This document shows positions 27,807-35,833 of a stretch of DNA of 53,613 nucleotides, one piece after another. Within the stretch, counting starts at the first letter, position 1. Each line of letters starts with the position of its first letter. A model generated the notes under the pieces. It ran no database searches, was not told where the DNA came from, and worked only from the letters and a program-made list of their open reading frames with translations. The position numbers were made by a program, and so were the translations under genes. Origin of the DNA: Alphaproteobacteria bacterium UBA2964 (GTDB lineage: Bacteria > Pseudomonadota > Alphaproteobacteria > MPNO01 > UBA2964); NCBI GenBank assembly GCA_905182615.1, contig CAJJCG010000020.1:1-53613 (forward strand), in the 5' to 3' direction.

Positions 27807-28533
27807 CGCCCGTAGTCGGTATCGCACCAAAGATTTCTTCAGCTTCCGCCAATCCCGCTGGTGTCCCGATGTGGTGCCATGCGCCATCGTGAACAATTCC
27901 GAAAAGCCGACCTGATACTTCCGCCTCGTCATATAGCCGGGTGAGGGAAAACGGCCCCGCCGGGGCGTCAGCAAACAGCCGGGGATGCAACAACTGAACA
28001 CCGCAAAATACATAGGGCGCTGTTGCGTCGTCTCGCCGTCGCGTGAGCACACCCTGATCGTCGTAGCGATAATCGCCAGCACCGTCATATCCCGTCGCCT
28101 GCGCTATCGGATGTAAAAGTAGAAGAGCATCCATCGTATCGTCGCGCCAAAACTCAGCGAGCCGATTTAAGGCCAGATGCGACCCATCCTCCCAGGCGAT
28201 ATCGGCATTCACGACATAAAACGGATTGTTTCCAAGGGTCATCAGCGCGGCAGCAACACCGCCGCCAGTTTCCAACAGAAGATCGGTTTCCCAGGAAAAG
28301 GTAATCCGCGGTTTTGACCGTGCCGCCAGGTGATCCTCAATCATATCGCCGAGATAATGAAGGTTAACCGTCGCGGCGCTGACATTCACTGCCTGCAGTT
28401 GATCGAGTGCACGATCGAGAAGCGTTTTGCCAGCAAGAGGCACGAGTGGTTTTGGCAAGTTGTCAGTGATAGGCCGCATGCGCCGCCCGAGACCAGCGGC
28501 CAGCACCATGCCATGCGTGGGGCACTCAGTCAT
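27787..28533 (-). CDS. murU: N-acetylmuramate alpha-1-phosphate uridylyltransferase (MurU-type nucleotidyltransferase)
   Basis: A 248-residue nucleotidyltransferase with the sugar-1-phosphate motif LAAGLGRRMRP...LPKPL near residue 11 and the metal-binding VVNADIAW. Next to an AmgK kinase, the likely reaction is UTP plus MurNAc-1-phosphate to UDP-MurNAc. That would recycle cell wall around the MurA/MurB route. The start overlaps the amgK stop (ATGA). The substrate assignment is by gene pairing, since the fold alone would allow other sugars. Confidence 0.82.
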   Translation of the reverse strand: MTECPTHGMVLAAGLGRRMRPITDNLPKPLVPLAGKTLLDRALDQLQAVNVSAATVNLHYLGDMIEDHLAARSKPRITFSWETDLLLETGGGVAAALMTLGNNPFYVVNADIAWEDGSHLALNRLAEFWRDDTMDALLLLHPIAQATGYDGAGDYRYDDQGVLTRRRDDATAPYVFCGVQLLHPRLFADAPAGPFSLTRLYDEAEVSGRLFGIVHDGAWHHIGTPAGLAEAEEIFGAIPTTGDDSNGG

Positions 28534-29543
28534 GATGCGCGGAGCCCTTCGGGGACGCCTCGTAAGTCAGCCGGGATATGCTTATCAAGCCACTCGCTGA
28601 TCGGGGTGAGGTCGGGATGCTCGCAGGCAGCGTCCAACAATCGCCAGACACGCGGAATGTGGTCGAGATAAATCGATTTGCCGTCGCGCACGCAAAGACG
28701 GGTAAAAATGCCGATCACCTTGGCATGGCGTTGTGCGCCCAAAACCGTCATCGAACGATCAAAATCATATGGATCAAGATCAGAAAAAGCAGCAAGGTAG
28801 CGCGCCTTTACCGCTGCGGCAGTAACAGGAGAAACATCGCGTCTAGCATCCTCGATCAACGACACAAGGTCATAGGTCACCGGTCCTGCGACAGCATCCT
28901 GGAAGTCCAGCAAGCCGCAGGCGGCAATGCCCGCACGATCATCCAGCCGCATCAGATTATCAACATGATAATCACGTAACACCAGCGTATCGGGAATGCT
29001 ATTTGGGATAGACAGGATTGCGGTCCATAGCGCCTGATACTCCTGCGCCTCAGAGATCGATAATTTCTGGCCAGTTGCCGCGGGAATAAACCAGTCGGTC
29101 AACAAGGCTGTCTCGGCCAGGAGCTTCCCGAAATCGTATGATGGTAAATTTGCCGGGATGGCCGCGGCCGCTGGTTTTTGATGCAGATCGATCAAGACAT
29201 CGGTCGCTAAGATATAAAGCGCTGTCTCGTCCGCCCCCGCGGCCAGCAATCGGGTGAAGGTTGAATCGCCAAAATCTTCTAGCAGGATAAGTCCCGCTTC
29301 ACGATCATCTCCAAGGATATTTGGTGCGCTATAGCCGAGCCCGCTCAGGTGACGTGCAATGTCCAGAAAGGGGCCAATATCCTCCTGCGGTGGCGGTACA
29401 TCCATCAGCATCGCCTGCCGTCCGTTCTCCTCAAGTCGGTGATATCGACGGAAAGAGGCATCGCCGGTGAGGGGCGTGCGGTGGGCCTCGGCCCAGCCTT
29501 CCCGAGACAGAAACGCCTCGATGAGTTCCTGCCGATCAGCCAT
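28530..29543 (-). CDS. amgK: N-acetylmuramate/N-acetylglucosamine kinase AmgK
   Basis: A 337-residue aminoglycoside-phosphotransferase-fold kinase that phosphorylates the anomeric hydroxyl of MurNAc or GlcNAc. The catalytic loop is LRDYHVDNLM and the metal-binding Asp lies in GLLDFQDAVAGP. The N-terminus has GDASFRRYHRL. I chose ATG 29543, which overlaps the tsaE stop. The longer frame from 29615 lies within tsaE. With murU next door it forms the amgK-murU recycling pair. Confidence 0.85.
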   Translation of the reverse strand: MADRQELIEAFLSREGWAEAHRTPLTGDASFRRYHRLEENGRQAMLMDVPPPQEDIGPFLDIARHLSGLGYSAPNILGDDREAGLILLEDFGDSTFTRLLAAGADETALYILATDVLIDLHQKPAAAAIPANLPSYDFGKLLAETALLTDWFIPAATGQKLSISEAQEYQALWTAILSIPNSIPDTLVLRDYHVDNLMRLDDRAGIAACGLLDFQDAVAGPVTYDLVSLIEDARRDVSPVTAAAVKARYLAAFSDLDPYDFDRSMTVLGAQRHAKVIGIFTRLCVRDGKSIYLDHIPRVWRLLDAACEHPDLTPISEWLDKHIPADLRGVPEGLRAS

Positions 29544-31737
29544 TGTCTGGAAACTCCAAATCTCTCGTCTTCCAGGCGCCACATTTCTCAACCTCAACTG
29601 TCCTGGCATGCTCATGATCGCCAGGGCGCAGCGTCAAATGCAACCGGTCTGCTGGCAAATATGGACCAAGCCGTTCCGGCCATTCGATCAGGGAAACTCC
29701 ATCGGCAAAGAAATCCTCGACGCCGAGTTCAAGCACTTCTACCGGCTGATCAATCCGGTAGAGATCAATATGGAAAAGTGAGAAGGCCGGGAAGTCATAT
29801 TGCTGGACCAGCGTAAAGGTCGGGCTCGGAATATCATCGACGGGCACGTCATGCGTCGCGGCTAGAGCTTGAATAGAAGCTCTCGCGAAAACCGTCTTGC
29901 CTGTCCCGAGGTCACCCGACAAACCAACAACGTCACCCGGTTCAAGGATCGCCGCCAGACTGCCAGCTAAACGTTCCATTGCCGCGATATCGGCAAGTTT
30001 CAGGGTTACAGTTGCTGTATTGTCATTGGCCATTTCTATGGTTGCTTGTACCGGGGGAACCCGAATCCCGCAACATCCGGCGAATGACCGTAGCTTAGGC
30101 TGCGTTATGAGGTCAGGCAGTGGTGCCGAAGGGGCCGCGCGCGATGGCAGGACACTGATCACACTCGTCCCCACCTCAGATTCAGATTCCAGAGCAACCT
30201 TGCCGCCGTGCATTTCGACAAAACTCTTCACCAGGGACAGGCCCAATCCGGCGCCCGACCGTCGGGCCTCCGCGCTCGTCCCACGCTCAAATTTTGCAAA
30301 AACCCGATCTTGATCCACAGAGCTAATCCCGACCCCACCATCGCTCGTCGTCAAAATGATCTCATCGCCTTGTCGGCGTGCGGAGACAATGATTTCGCCG
30401 TCGTGGGGTGTAAACTTGACCGTATTAGATAAAATATTGAACAGCGCTTGTTTTAGACGCTTTTCGTCAACGACCATAGCGCCGATATTGGGAGGATAAT
30501 TACATTCTATCGTCAATTTTTTCTGCCGCGCCCGTTCATGAACCAGCCCCAGTACGCTATTCAGCAAGCCATTGATATCGATCGAATCGCGTTCAAGGCT
30601 CATATGTCCGGCTTCGATTGTCGCTAGATCGAGAATGTCATTGATCAGCAGTAGCAAGCGGTTGGAAGAAGCCAAGATACCGGTGGTGTATTCAGCCTGC
30701 CTATCATTGAGGTCACCAAAATATTCACCGCCAAGAATTTCGGTAAACCCAATGATTGGGTTCAACGGTGTCCGTAGTTCATAGGATCCGTTGGCAATAA
30801 ATTCGGACTTCAGCCGGTCAGCAGTTTCCAGCGCTTCATTCCGTTCGCGCAAAGCCCGTTCCATATTAATCGCTACCGAAACGTCGAGGAAACGCAGGAG
30901 CACTGCGCCATCAGGCAGCGGTACCGTCGCATAATCGAGCGCACCGCCATCGATACGCTCCATCCGGCCACTATGGGATTTGCGATCAGTCAGGACACCG
31001 ATCAGCTGTTGCTTGTCAGCATGCATCGCGTCGCTGTCACCGATTAAATCTGAAATGTGGTTGACGATTTCTGAAATATGCGATTCATGGGCAGGGATTT
31101 GCCACATACTGCCAAAAGCAGGATTGGAAAGACGTAACCTGCCATTCGCGCCGATCACCGCGACGCCCTCGAACAGATTGTCCAGGGTCTCTCTCTGCAC
31201 CGCAATCAACTTGTTGTAATTGCGCTCAAGCGCCAACGTGTCAGTGGCGTCCCCCCAGAGGCCGCCAAAAGGATGGGGGATCGCAACAGATCGGAGGGTC
31301 GTACCATCCGACAAATGAACCATCTCTTCCACTGGTTCAATCTGCGTCGTGAAAAGGCGCAGCTGTTCATTCTTAAAGGCCGGGAAATCGGCATATTCTG
31401 GAAGTCGGCGATCTTGTCGCAGCTGCTCAAGCACTTCACCCATCCGGGGGTTTGCACGCAGCATCGCTTCACCCAGACCCCAAAGCTGGAGCCCAGTACC
31501 TACAGAAATCTGCGTCAACTGGTAAGCGGCAAGACTGTCGTCGGCATCTACCGCATCAGTCGATAACCGCTCAACCCGGGCAGCCTCAACCGTGAGATCC
31601 GACACCAACATAACAGCGGCACCAGAGGCATCGGCCACGACGCTATCACCGCGCACGGAATAAGTTCTTGATAAATCAACGGTAGTCACCGTCAAAAGAA
31701 AAGGGCGACGATCATGACGCAACGTATGAACTGCCAC
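29536..31737 (-). CDS. DivL-like histidine-kinase homologue fused in frame to TsaE
   Basis: One 733-codon frame holds two usually separate proteins. Residues ~180-290 are a PAS-like region. Residues 308-375 are a HisKA domain reading SYELRTPL, with Tyr319 where kinases have the phosphorylated His, as in Caulobacter DivL. Residues ~420-530 are the HATPase (NILSNTVKFTP, GAGLGLSLVKSF). TsaE begins at residue 569 (ATG 30031-30033, 165 residues, Walker A GDLGTGKT) and is the ATPase of the tRNA t6A system. The linker between them is not conserved-looking. The first codon used here (GTG 31737) lies just after two in-frame stops, so the true N-terminus is probably the fragment at 31771-32145. Confidence 0.75.
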   Translation of the reverse strand: MAVHTLRHDRRPFLLTVTTVDLSRTYSVRGDSVVADASGAAVMLVSDLTVEAARVERLSTDAVDADDSLAAYQLTQISVGTGLQLWGLGEAMLRANPRMGEVLEQLRQDRRLPEYADFPAFKNEQLRLFTTQIEPVEEMVHLSDGTTLRSVAIPHPFGGLWGDATDTLALERNYNKLIAVQRETLDNLFEGVAVIGANGRLRLSNPAFGSMWQIPAHESHISEIVNHISDLIGDSDAMHADKQQLIGVLTDRKSHSGRMERIDGGALDYATVPLPDGAVLLRFLDVSVAINMERALRERNEALETADRLKSEFIANGSYELRTPLNPIIGFTEILGGEYFGDLNDRQAEYTTGILASSNRLLLLINDILDLATIEAGHMSLERDSIDINGLLNSVLGLVHERARQKKLTIECNYPPNIGAMVVDEKRLKQALFNILSNTVKFTPHDGEIIVSARRQGDEIILTTSDGGVGISSVDQDRVFAKFERGTSAEARRSGAGLGLSLVKSFVEMHGGKVALESESEVGTSVISVLPSRAAPSAPLPDLITQPKLRSFAGCCGIRVPPVQATIEMANDNTATVTLKLADIAAMERLAGSLAAILEPGDVVGLSGDLGTGKTVFARASIQALAATHDVPVDDIPSPTFTLVQQYDFPAFSLFHIDLYRIDQPVEVLELGVEDFFADGVSLIEWPERLGPYLPADRLHLTLRPGDHEHARTVEVEKCGAWKTRDLEFPDNG

Positions 31738-31770
31738 TTTGAGAGTAACAGCGTCATCTTGCTACAACTG

Positions 31771-32145
31771 TTAGAGAAAACTAGAAAATTGACTATCGTC
31801 GGAACTCTCGATGTCCAGGCTCGAACCGAATCCGGCCGACACAATTTCGATATCCTTATCAAATGGCCTAAGGATCGCTTGTTCCTGCCGCAACCAGGCC
31901 CTTGCGTCGCGCAAGGCAAGCTCGGAACTAAGTGCGGTGTTTTCCGCCGTTAACCGCCGGACCTTAATTGAGTAAATTAGCGCCGCCGCCGCCGCTGCAA
32001 TAAAAGCGACTGCGAAGATCGCAACCAACGGCCCTGAAACCAAAGATGTGGATGTGGAGTTGACTTGTGCCAGTGCCGGGCTTGTCCAACCACTTAGCAA
32101 CAAAATGACGCCGAATATTTTCCGGCGAAAGCGCTTAACTCGCAT
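31771..32145 (-). pseudogene. N-terminal segment of the DivL-like kinase, cut off by TAA and TAG
   Basis: A 124-residue piece with a basic N-terminus and a signal-like helix (KIFGVILLLSGWTSPALAQ). A second transmembrane helix follows (VAIFAVAFIAAAAAALIYSI), then a coiled stretch (RRLTAENTALSSELALRDARAW) and the start of a PAS-like domain. It ends at TAA 31771-31773. The downstream kinase frame is the same frame, separated only by TAA-CAG-TTG-TAG. Replacing both stops by Gln gives a smooth join, ending FLQQLQQDDAVTLKVAV. It is therefore the membrane-anchored start of the same gene, not an independent protein. ATG 32145 is preferred to TTG 32154. Confidence 0.7.
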
Positions 32146-32177
32146 CCCCTGCAACCCCTTTCAGGTGATCGCGAACA

Positions 32178-32209
32178 GGGACTCCGGCCCTTTACAGTGC
32201 CGGAGTCCC
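32178..32209 (-). terminator. Strong hairpin between ahcY and the DivL-like gene
   Basis: A perfect 11-bp stem, GGGACTCCGGC (32178-32188) with GCCGGAGTCCC (32199-32209), lies seven bases past the ahcY stop. Few T residues follow on the minus strand, so it may act as a partial terminator or as an mRNA 3' stabiliser rather than a full stop. Confidence 0.55.
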
Positions 32210-32215
32210 AACACG

Positions 32216-33511
32216 TTAGTACCGGTAGTGATCCGGCTTATAGGGCCCTTCCTGGGGAAGCCCAAGATATTCCGATTGCTCATCCGACAGCTTGGTAAGT
32301 TTCACACCGAGCTTGGCGAGATGAAGTGTCGCCACTTTCTCATCGAGATGCTTCGGCAGAACATAAACCTTGTTCTCGTAATTATCGCTATTGTTCCAGA
32401 GTTCTATCTGGGCAAGCGTCTGATTGGTGAACGACGCGCTCATCACAAAACTCGGATGACCGGTGGCACAACCAAGGTTTACCAAACGGCCTTCAGCCAG
32501 AATAATAATACGTTTGCCATCGGGGAATTCGACCTCGTCGACCTGCGGCTTAACATTATGCCACTGATAGTTCCGGAGAGACTCAATCTGGATCTCACTG
32601 TCAAAATGACCAATGTTACAAACGATCGCGCGATCTTTCATTTCGCGCATATGATCCAGCGTGATGACATCGATATTACCGGTGGTGGTAACAAAGATAT
32701 CGCCCACCGGTGCGGCCTCTTCCATCGTCGTGACTTCATAGCCTTCCATCGCGGCCTGCAAGGCACAGATCGGATCGATCTCAGTGACCAGCACCCGAGC
32801 ACCACTGACTTTCAAAGATTCAGCTGAACCCTTGCCAACGTCACCATAACCGGCAACGACAGCTACCTTACCCGCCAGCATCACGTCGGTGGCGCGCCGG
32901 ATCCCATCAACCAGGCTCTCACGGCAACCATATAGATTATCAAATTTTGACTTGGTTACTGAGTCGTTGACGTTAATCGCTGGCACGGCCAATGTGCCCT
33001 TCTTTTCCATCTCATATAGCCGGTGAACACCCGTGGTGGTCTCTTCTGACAAGCCGCGGATATCTGCAAGCAATTCAGGGTATTTGTCATGGATAATCGC
33101 GGTGACATCACCACCGTCATCAAGGATCATATTTGGTTTCCAGCCATCAGGGCCTTCAAGCGTCTGCTCAATGCACCACCAAAATTCTTCATCCGTTTCG
33201 CCCTTCCAGGCAAAGGTCGGAATACCCGCTTCTGCAACGGCTGCCGCCGCCTGGTCCTGGGTCGAGAAGATGTTACATGAGCTCCACCTTATGGAGGCAC
33301 CGAGCGCGATTAATGTTTCCATCAGTACGGCGGTCTGAATAGTCATATGCAGGCACCCGACAATACGCGCGCCTTTGAGTGGCTGCGATTGGCCATGTTC
33401 CTCCCGAAGCGCCATAAGACCAGGCATTTCGGTTTCAGCAATATTAATTTCTTTGCGGCCCCATTCGGCGAGGCTCACATCGGCGACCTTGTAGTCGTTC
33501 GCAGCGTTCAT
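32216..33511 (-). CDS. ahcY: Adenosylhomocysteinase
   Basis: Hydrolyses S-adenosylhomocysteine to adenosine and homocysteine, which keeps methylation reactions running. The 431-residue NAD-dependent enzyme shows [12 protein letters not shown], the NAD-binding [22 protein letters not shown] and the C-terminal PDHYRY. ATG 33511 follows AGGAG. Its position next to the DivL-like gene on one side and ptsH on the other is conserved in alphaproteobacteria. Confidence 0.97.
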   Translation of the reverse strand: MNAANDYKVADVSLAEWGRKEINIAETEMPGLMALREEHGQSQPLKGARIVGCLHMTIQTAVLMETLIALGASIRWSSCNIFSTQDQAAAAVAEAGIPTFAWKGETDEEFWWCIEQTLEGPDGWKPNMILDDGGDVTAIIHDKYPELLADIRGLSEETTTGVHRLYEMEKKGTLAVPAINVNDSVTKSKFDNLYGCRESLVDGIRRATDVMLAGKVAVVAGYGDVGKGSAESLKVSGARVLVTEIDPICALQAAMEGYEVTTMEEAAPVGDIFVTTTGNIDVITLDHMREMKDRAIVCNIGHFDSEIQIESLRNYQWHNVKPQVDEVEFPDGKRIIILAEGRLVNLGCATGHPSFVMSASFTNQTLAQIELWNNSDNYENKVYVLPKHLDEKVATLHLAKLGVKLTKLSDEQSEYLGLPQEGPYKPDHYRY

Positions 33512-33594
33512 CAAAAACTCCTAGATTTGCAGACGGCTTTATCCACTTTCCCGCGGGAATGGGTGAATATGCCTAACACAGTGGAAACGCGCGC

Positions 33595-33624
33595 CGTATA
33601 GCAGTCAAACTCTCTAAATTGCAA
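33595..33624 (-). promoter_or_regulatory. Putative promoter of ahcY
   Basis: On the minus strand TTGCAA (33619-33624) and TATACG (33595-33600) are 18 bases apart, about 84 bases before the ahcY start. The leader between them and the gene contains TTCCCGCGGGAA, a short palindrome. I looked for a SAH or SAM riboswitch in this leader and could not recognise one. Confidence 0.4.
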
Positions 33625-33645
33625 GGGTTTTAGAAAATTGATGCC

Positions 33646-33912
33646 CTACTCTTCATCAAATTGGCTGTTTACCAGCGTAACAAGTGAGGCAAGACCAGCT
33701 TCGGCTTCGCGACCGTCTGACGAAATCGAGATTTCAGTGCCCGGTCCCGCGGCCAGCATCATGAGGCCCATAATAGACAAAGCAGAAACTTTGAGACCCG
33801 ATGCCTCAACGTTGATATCGGCGTCAAACTGCTCAGCCAGTTGTGCAAACTTGGCCGCTGCCCGGGCATGAAGGCCTCGCTGATTTACGATCGTTACTCT
33901 TTCTTGAAACAC
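33646..33912 (-). CDS. ptsH: HPr phosphocarrier protein (regulatory PTS)
   Basis: An 88-residue HPr. The catalytic His15 is in RGLHARAAAKF. Ser46 in VSALSIMGLMMLAA matches the regulatory serine that HPr kinase modifies, and an hprK gene lies 1.5 kb upstream. It probably works with EIIA-Ntr, EIIA-Man and Enzyme I-Ntr in signalling rather than sugar uptake, because no EIIB/EIIC permease is present. Confidence 0.95.
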   Translation of the reverse strand: MFQERVTIVNQRGLHARAAAKFAQLAEQFDADINVEASGLKVSALSIMGLMMLAAGPGTEISISSDGREAEAGLASLVTLVNSQFDEE

Positions 33913-33971
33913 TCAAAACCCGATTTTTTTGGTTGTCGCGAGGGGATTTGACAACGGTTATCTATACTATT

Positions 33972-34385
33972 CTACCGCTTGCGATCAGCGAGGAGCTTTG
34001 ACGCCACGCTTATATATTTTTTACCAGCCTCCTGCGCTTCGGTCACCGCACCCTCGAGCGTTTGCGTTTGACGCGCCCGCGCCAGCTGAATGAGCATCGG
34101 GAGATTTACGCCAGCAATAACTTCAACTTTACCGTCCCCTTCCCCCATCACTGAAATTGCCAGGTTAGAAGGAGTGCCGCCAAACATATCCGTAAGCAGA
34201 ATGACCCCGTCGCCATTTTCGACACTTTTCACGGCCTCAAGAATATCTGACCGACGTTGCTCCATATCATCATCCGGCTGAATACAGATCGTCGCCATCT
34301 GTTCCTGTTCGCCAACGATATGAACCATAGCGCTCAGAAATTCATCAGCGAGCTGACCGTGGGTTACGAGAACTATTCCAATCAT
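33972..34385 (-). CDS. PTS system mannose-type EIIA component
   Basis: A 137-residue EIIA of the Man family beginning MIGIVLVTHGQLADEF, where His9 is the phospho-acceptor. DMFGGTPSNLA is the other family signature. No EIIB, EIIC or EIID partner is present, so the role is regulatory, as for the homologue called ManX or PtsM in rhizobia and relatives. I chose ATG 34385, which is seven bases after the rapZ stop. Upstream codons in the longer frame overlap rapZ. Confidence 0.9.
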   Translation of the reverse strand: MIGIVLVTHGQLADEFLSAMVHIVGEQEQMATICIQPDDDMEQRRSDILEAVKSVENGDGVILLTDMFGGTPSNLAISVMGEGDGKVEVIAGVNLPMLIQLARARQTQTLEGAVTEAQEAGKKYISVASKLLADRKR

Positions 34386-34392
34386 AAGGCGT

Positions 34393-35334
34393 TCAATTCT
34401 TTTCATTGCGGGTTTCGGCATCGCGCAACTCTCGATGCATCACACCCGCATGTTGGTCGATTTTGCTGAGCCATGCCACAAGTTCTTCTGCTACAAAAAC
34501 AGAGCGATGTTGGCCACCGGTACAGCCAATGGCGATCGTAAGATAGCTTTTGCCTTCGTTCTGAAAGCGCGGCAATAGCGGGAGTAACAATCCGGTTAAT
34601 GATTGGAAAAATTCCGGAAACCCTGGGTCATCCGATACAAATTTAGCAACGCGTTCGTCCAATCCAGTCAGTGATTTTAGGGCTTCGTCATAATGAGGAT
34701 TAGCCAGGAACCGTGCATCAAAGACTAAATCTGCTTCGCGCGGAATGCCATTGCGATAAGAGAATGACATCACGAAAATCGCAAAAGACGCTTCTACATC
34801 AAGCGCAAAATGACCTTTCAACAACCGTCGCAGATCATTGAGAGAGAGTTGCGACGTGTCGACAACCAAATCTGCCCGATTACGCAGCGGCACGACCAAC
34901 CGTCTTTCGTGTTTAATACCATCCATCACCGGCCGGTCAGCAGCCAATGGATGCCGCCGTCGCGTTTCCGTAAACCGCCGCTGTAACACCTCGTCGTCGC
35001 AATCCAGAAAAACCATTCTAGCGTCCAAATCGTCTCGGGCGATGAGGGTGTCAATTTCATGCAAAAACTGTTCAACACCGAAATCCCGGGTGCGAACATC
35101 AATGCCAATGGCAAGCGGACGATGGTTCCCGAGCGCCGGAATGACCAGACTGGGCAACAGGGTAAGGGGTAAATTATCGACAGCTTCATACCCAAGGTCT
35201 TCGAGGGTTTTCAATGTCGTCGAGCGCCCGGCACCGGAAATCCCGGTCACTAGAAGAACGGGGGTCCGGCTAGAGGATTCCTCGAGGACAGCGTTGTTGC
35301 TAGAATCGGGGACACTATTTGCGGGCACGGTCAT
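34393..35334 (-). CDS. rapZ: RNase adapter protein RapZ
   Basis: A 313-residue protein with a P-loop kinase-like N-terminus (Walker A GISGAGRST, 31-39). Its C-terminal domain has the strongly conserved SFSYRNGIPREADLVFDARFLANP and IGCTGGQHRSV. In E. coli RapZ senses GlcN6P and guides RNase E to GlmZ. In alphaproteobacteria the gene sits, as here, between hprK and the PTS genes, and its target is less clear. The first ~24 residues are variable. Confidence 0.94.
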   Translation of the reverse strand: MTVPANSVPDSSNNAVLEESSSRTPVLLVTGISGAGRSTTLKTLEDLGYEAVDNLPLTLLPSLVIPALGNHRPLAIGIDVRTRDFGVEQFLHEIDTLIARDDLDARMVFLDCDDEVLQRRFTETRRRHPLAADRPVMDGIKHERRLVVPLRNRADLVVDTSQLSLNDLRRLLKGHFALDVEASFAIFVMSFSYRNGIPREADLVFDARFLANPHYDEALKSLTGLDERVAKFVSDDPGFPEFFQSLTGLLLPLLPRFQNEGKSYLTIAIGCTGGQHRSVFVAEELVAWLSKIDQHAGVMHRELRDAETRNEKN

Positions 35335-35404
35335 TTTAGGGCACCACTATTGCGCTTTGTATTAAGAACGGCAAGCAAACTCATGTCGCCGGATAAAGCC
35401 GGGT

Positions 35405-35833
35405 TCAATCCAGGATCATCACCAGTGACCGGACCTTTGCCGAACAGGACGCATCAAAGGCATGCAACCTATAAAGCGGTAAGGCCCGCCCTGCCAGGTC
35501 GCAGCAGACAGACTCGGGCAAACGGGGGATTTCATCACGCAGGACCAGATCAATCACCAGCCGCATCGAGACTGAGTTTTCGTAAGGAATGTCGAGAATG
35601 CCGCACCCCCGGACTTCAATTTTTCCACGTAGCACCGCAGGGGCACTGGCCAGCAACGAGCCAGCTACTTCAGACAAAAGGACCTGATCATCAGCTACAA
35701 GCTTGGCCCCACCCTCTATAAGGCGCAGAGCGAGATCAGATTTTCCGCTGCCTGAGGGACCGCGAAGGAGCACGCCCACCTCCCCAATCGCCACGCAAGT
35801 GGCATGGACAAGAGTTTCTGCTCCATCTGTCAC
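35405..35833 (-). CDS. hprK: HPr kinase/phosphorylase, short alphaproteobacterial form
   Basis: A 142-residue protein covering only the catalytic C-terminal half of the classic enzyme. Walker A is GPSGSGKS (25-32), followed by LVADDQVLL and the HprK motif IEVRGCGILDIPY. It would modify Ser46 of the HPr encoded nearby. The start overlaps the chvG stop (ATGA), which couples it to the sensor kinase. Confidence 0.92.
   Translation of the reverse strand: MTDGAETLVHATCVAIGEVGVLLRGPSGSGKSDLALRLIEGGAKLVADDQVLLSEVAGSLLASAPAVLRGKIEVRGCGILDIPYENSVSMRLVIDLVLRDEIPRLPESVCCDLAGRALPLYRLHAFDASCSAKVRSLVMILD

Noticed and set aside
27807..28088. Upstream extension of the AddB frame by 94 codons
   Set aside because: It lies entirely within murU in another frame; AddB similarity starts at the ATG overlapping the murU stop.
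31762..31773. Reassignment of TAA/TAG to Gln in this organism
   Set aside because: Many genes here end cleanly at TAA or TAG followed by non-homologous sequence (rnd, kpsF, ptsN, ihfB, pckA), so a changed code is not tenable.
32048..32827. A 259-codon plus-strand frame opposite ahcY
   Set aside because: It is antisense to a perfectly conserved ahcY and its translation shows no family pattern.
33515..33640. Possible SAH or SAM riboswitch upstream of ahcY
   Set aside because: I could not find the conserved core or pairing of a known class; only a short palindrome and a promoter-like pair are visible.
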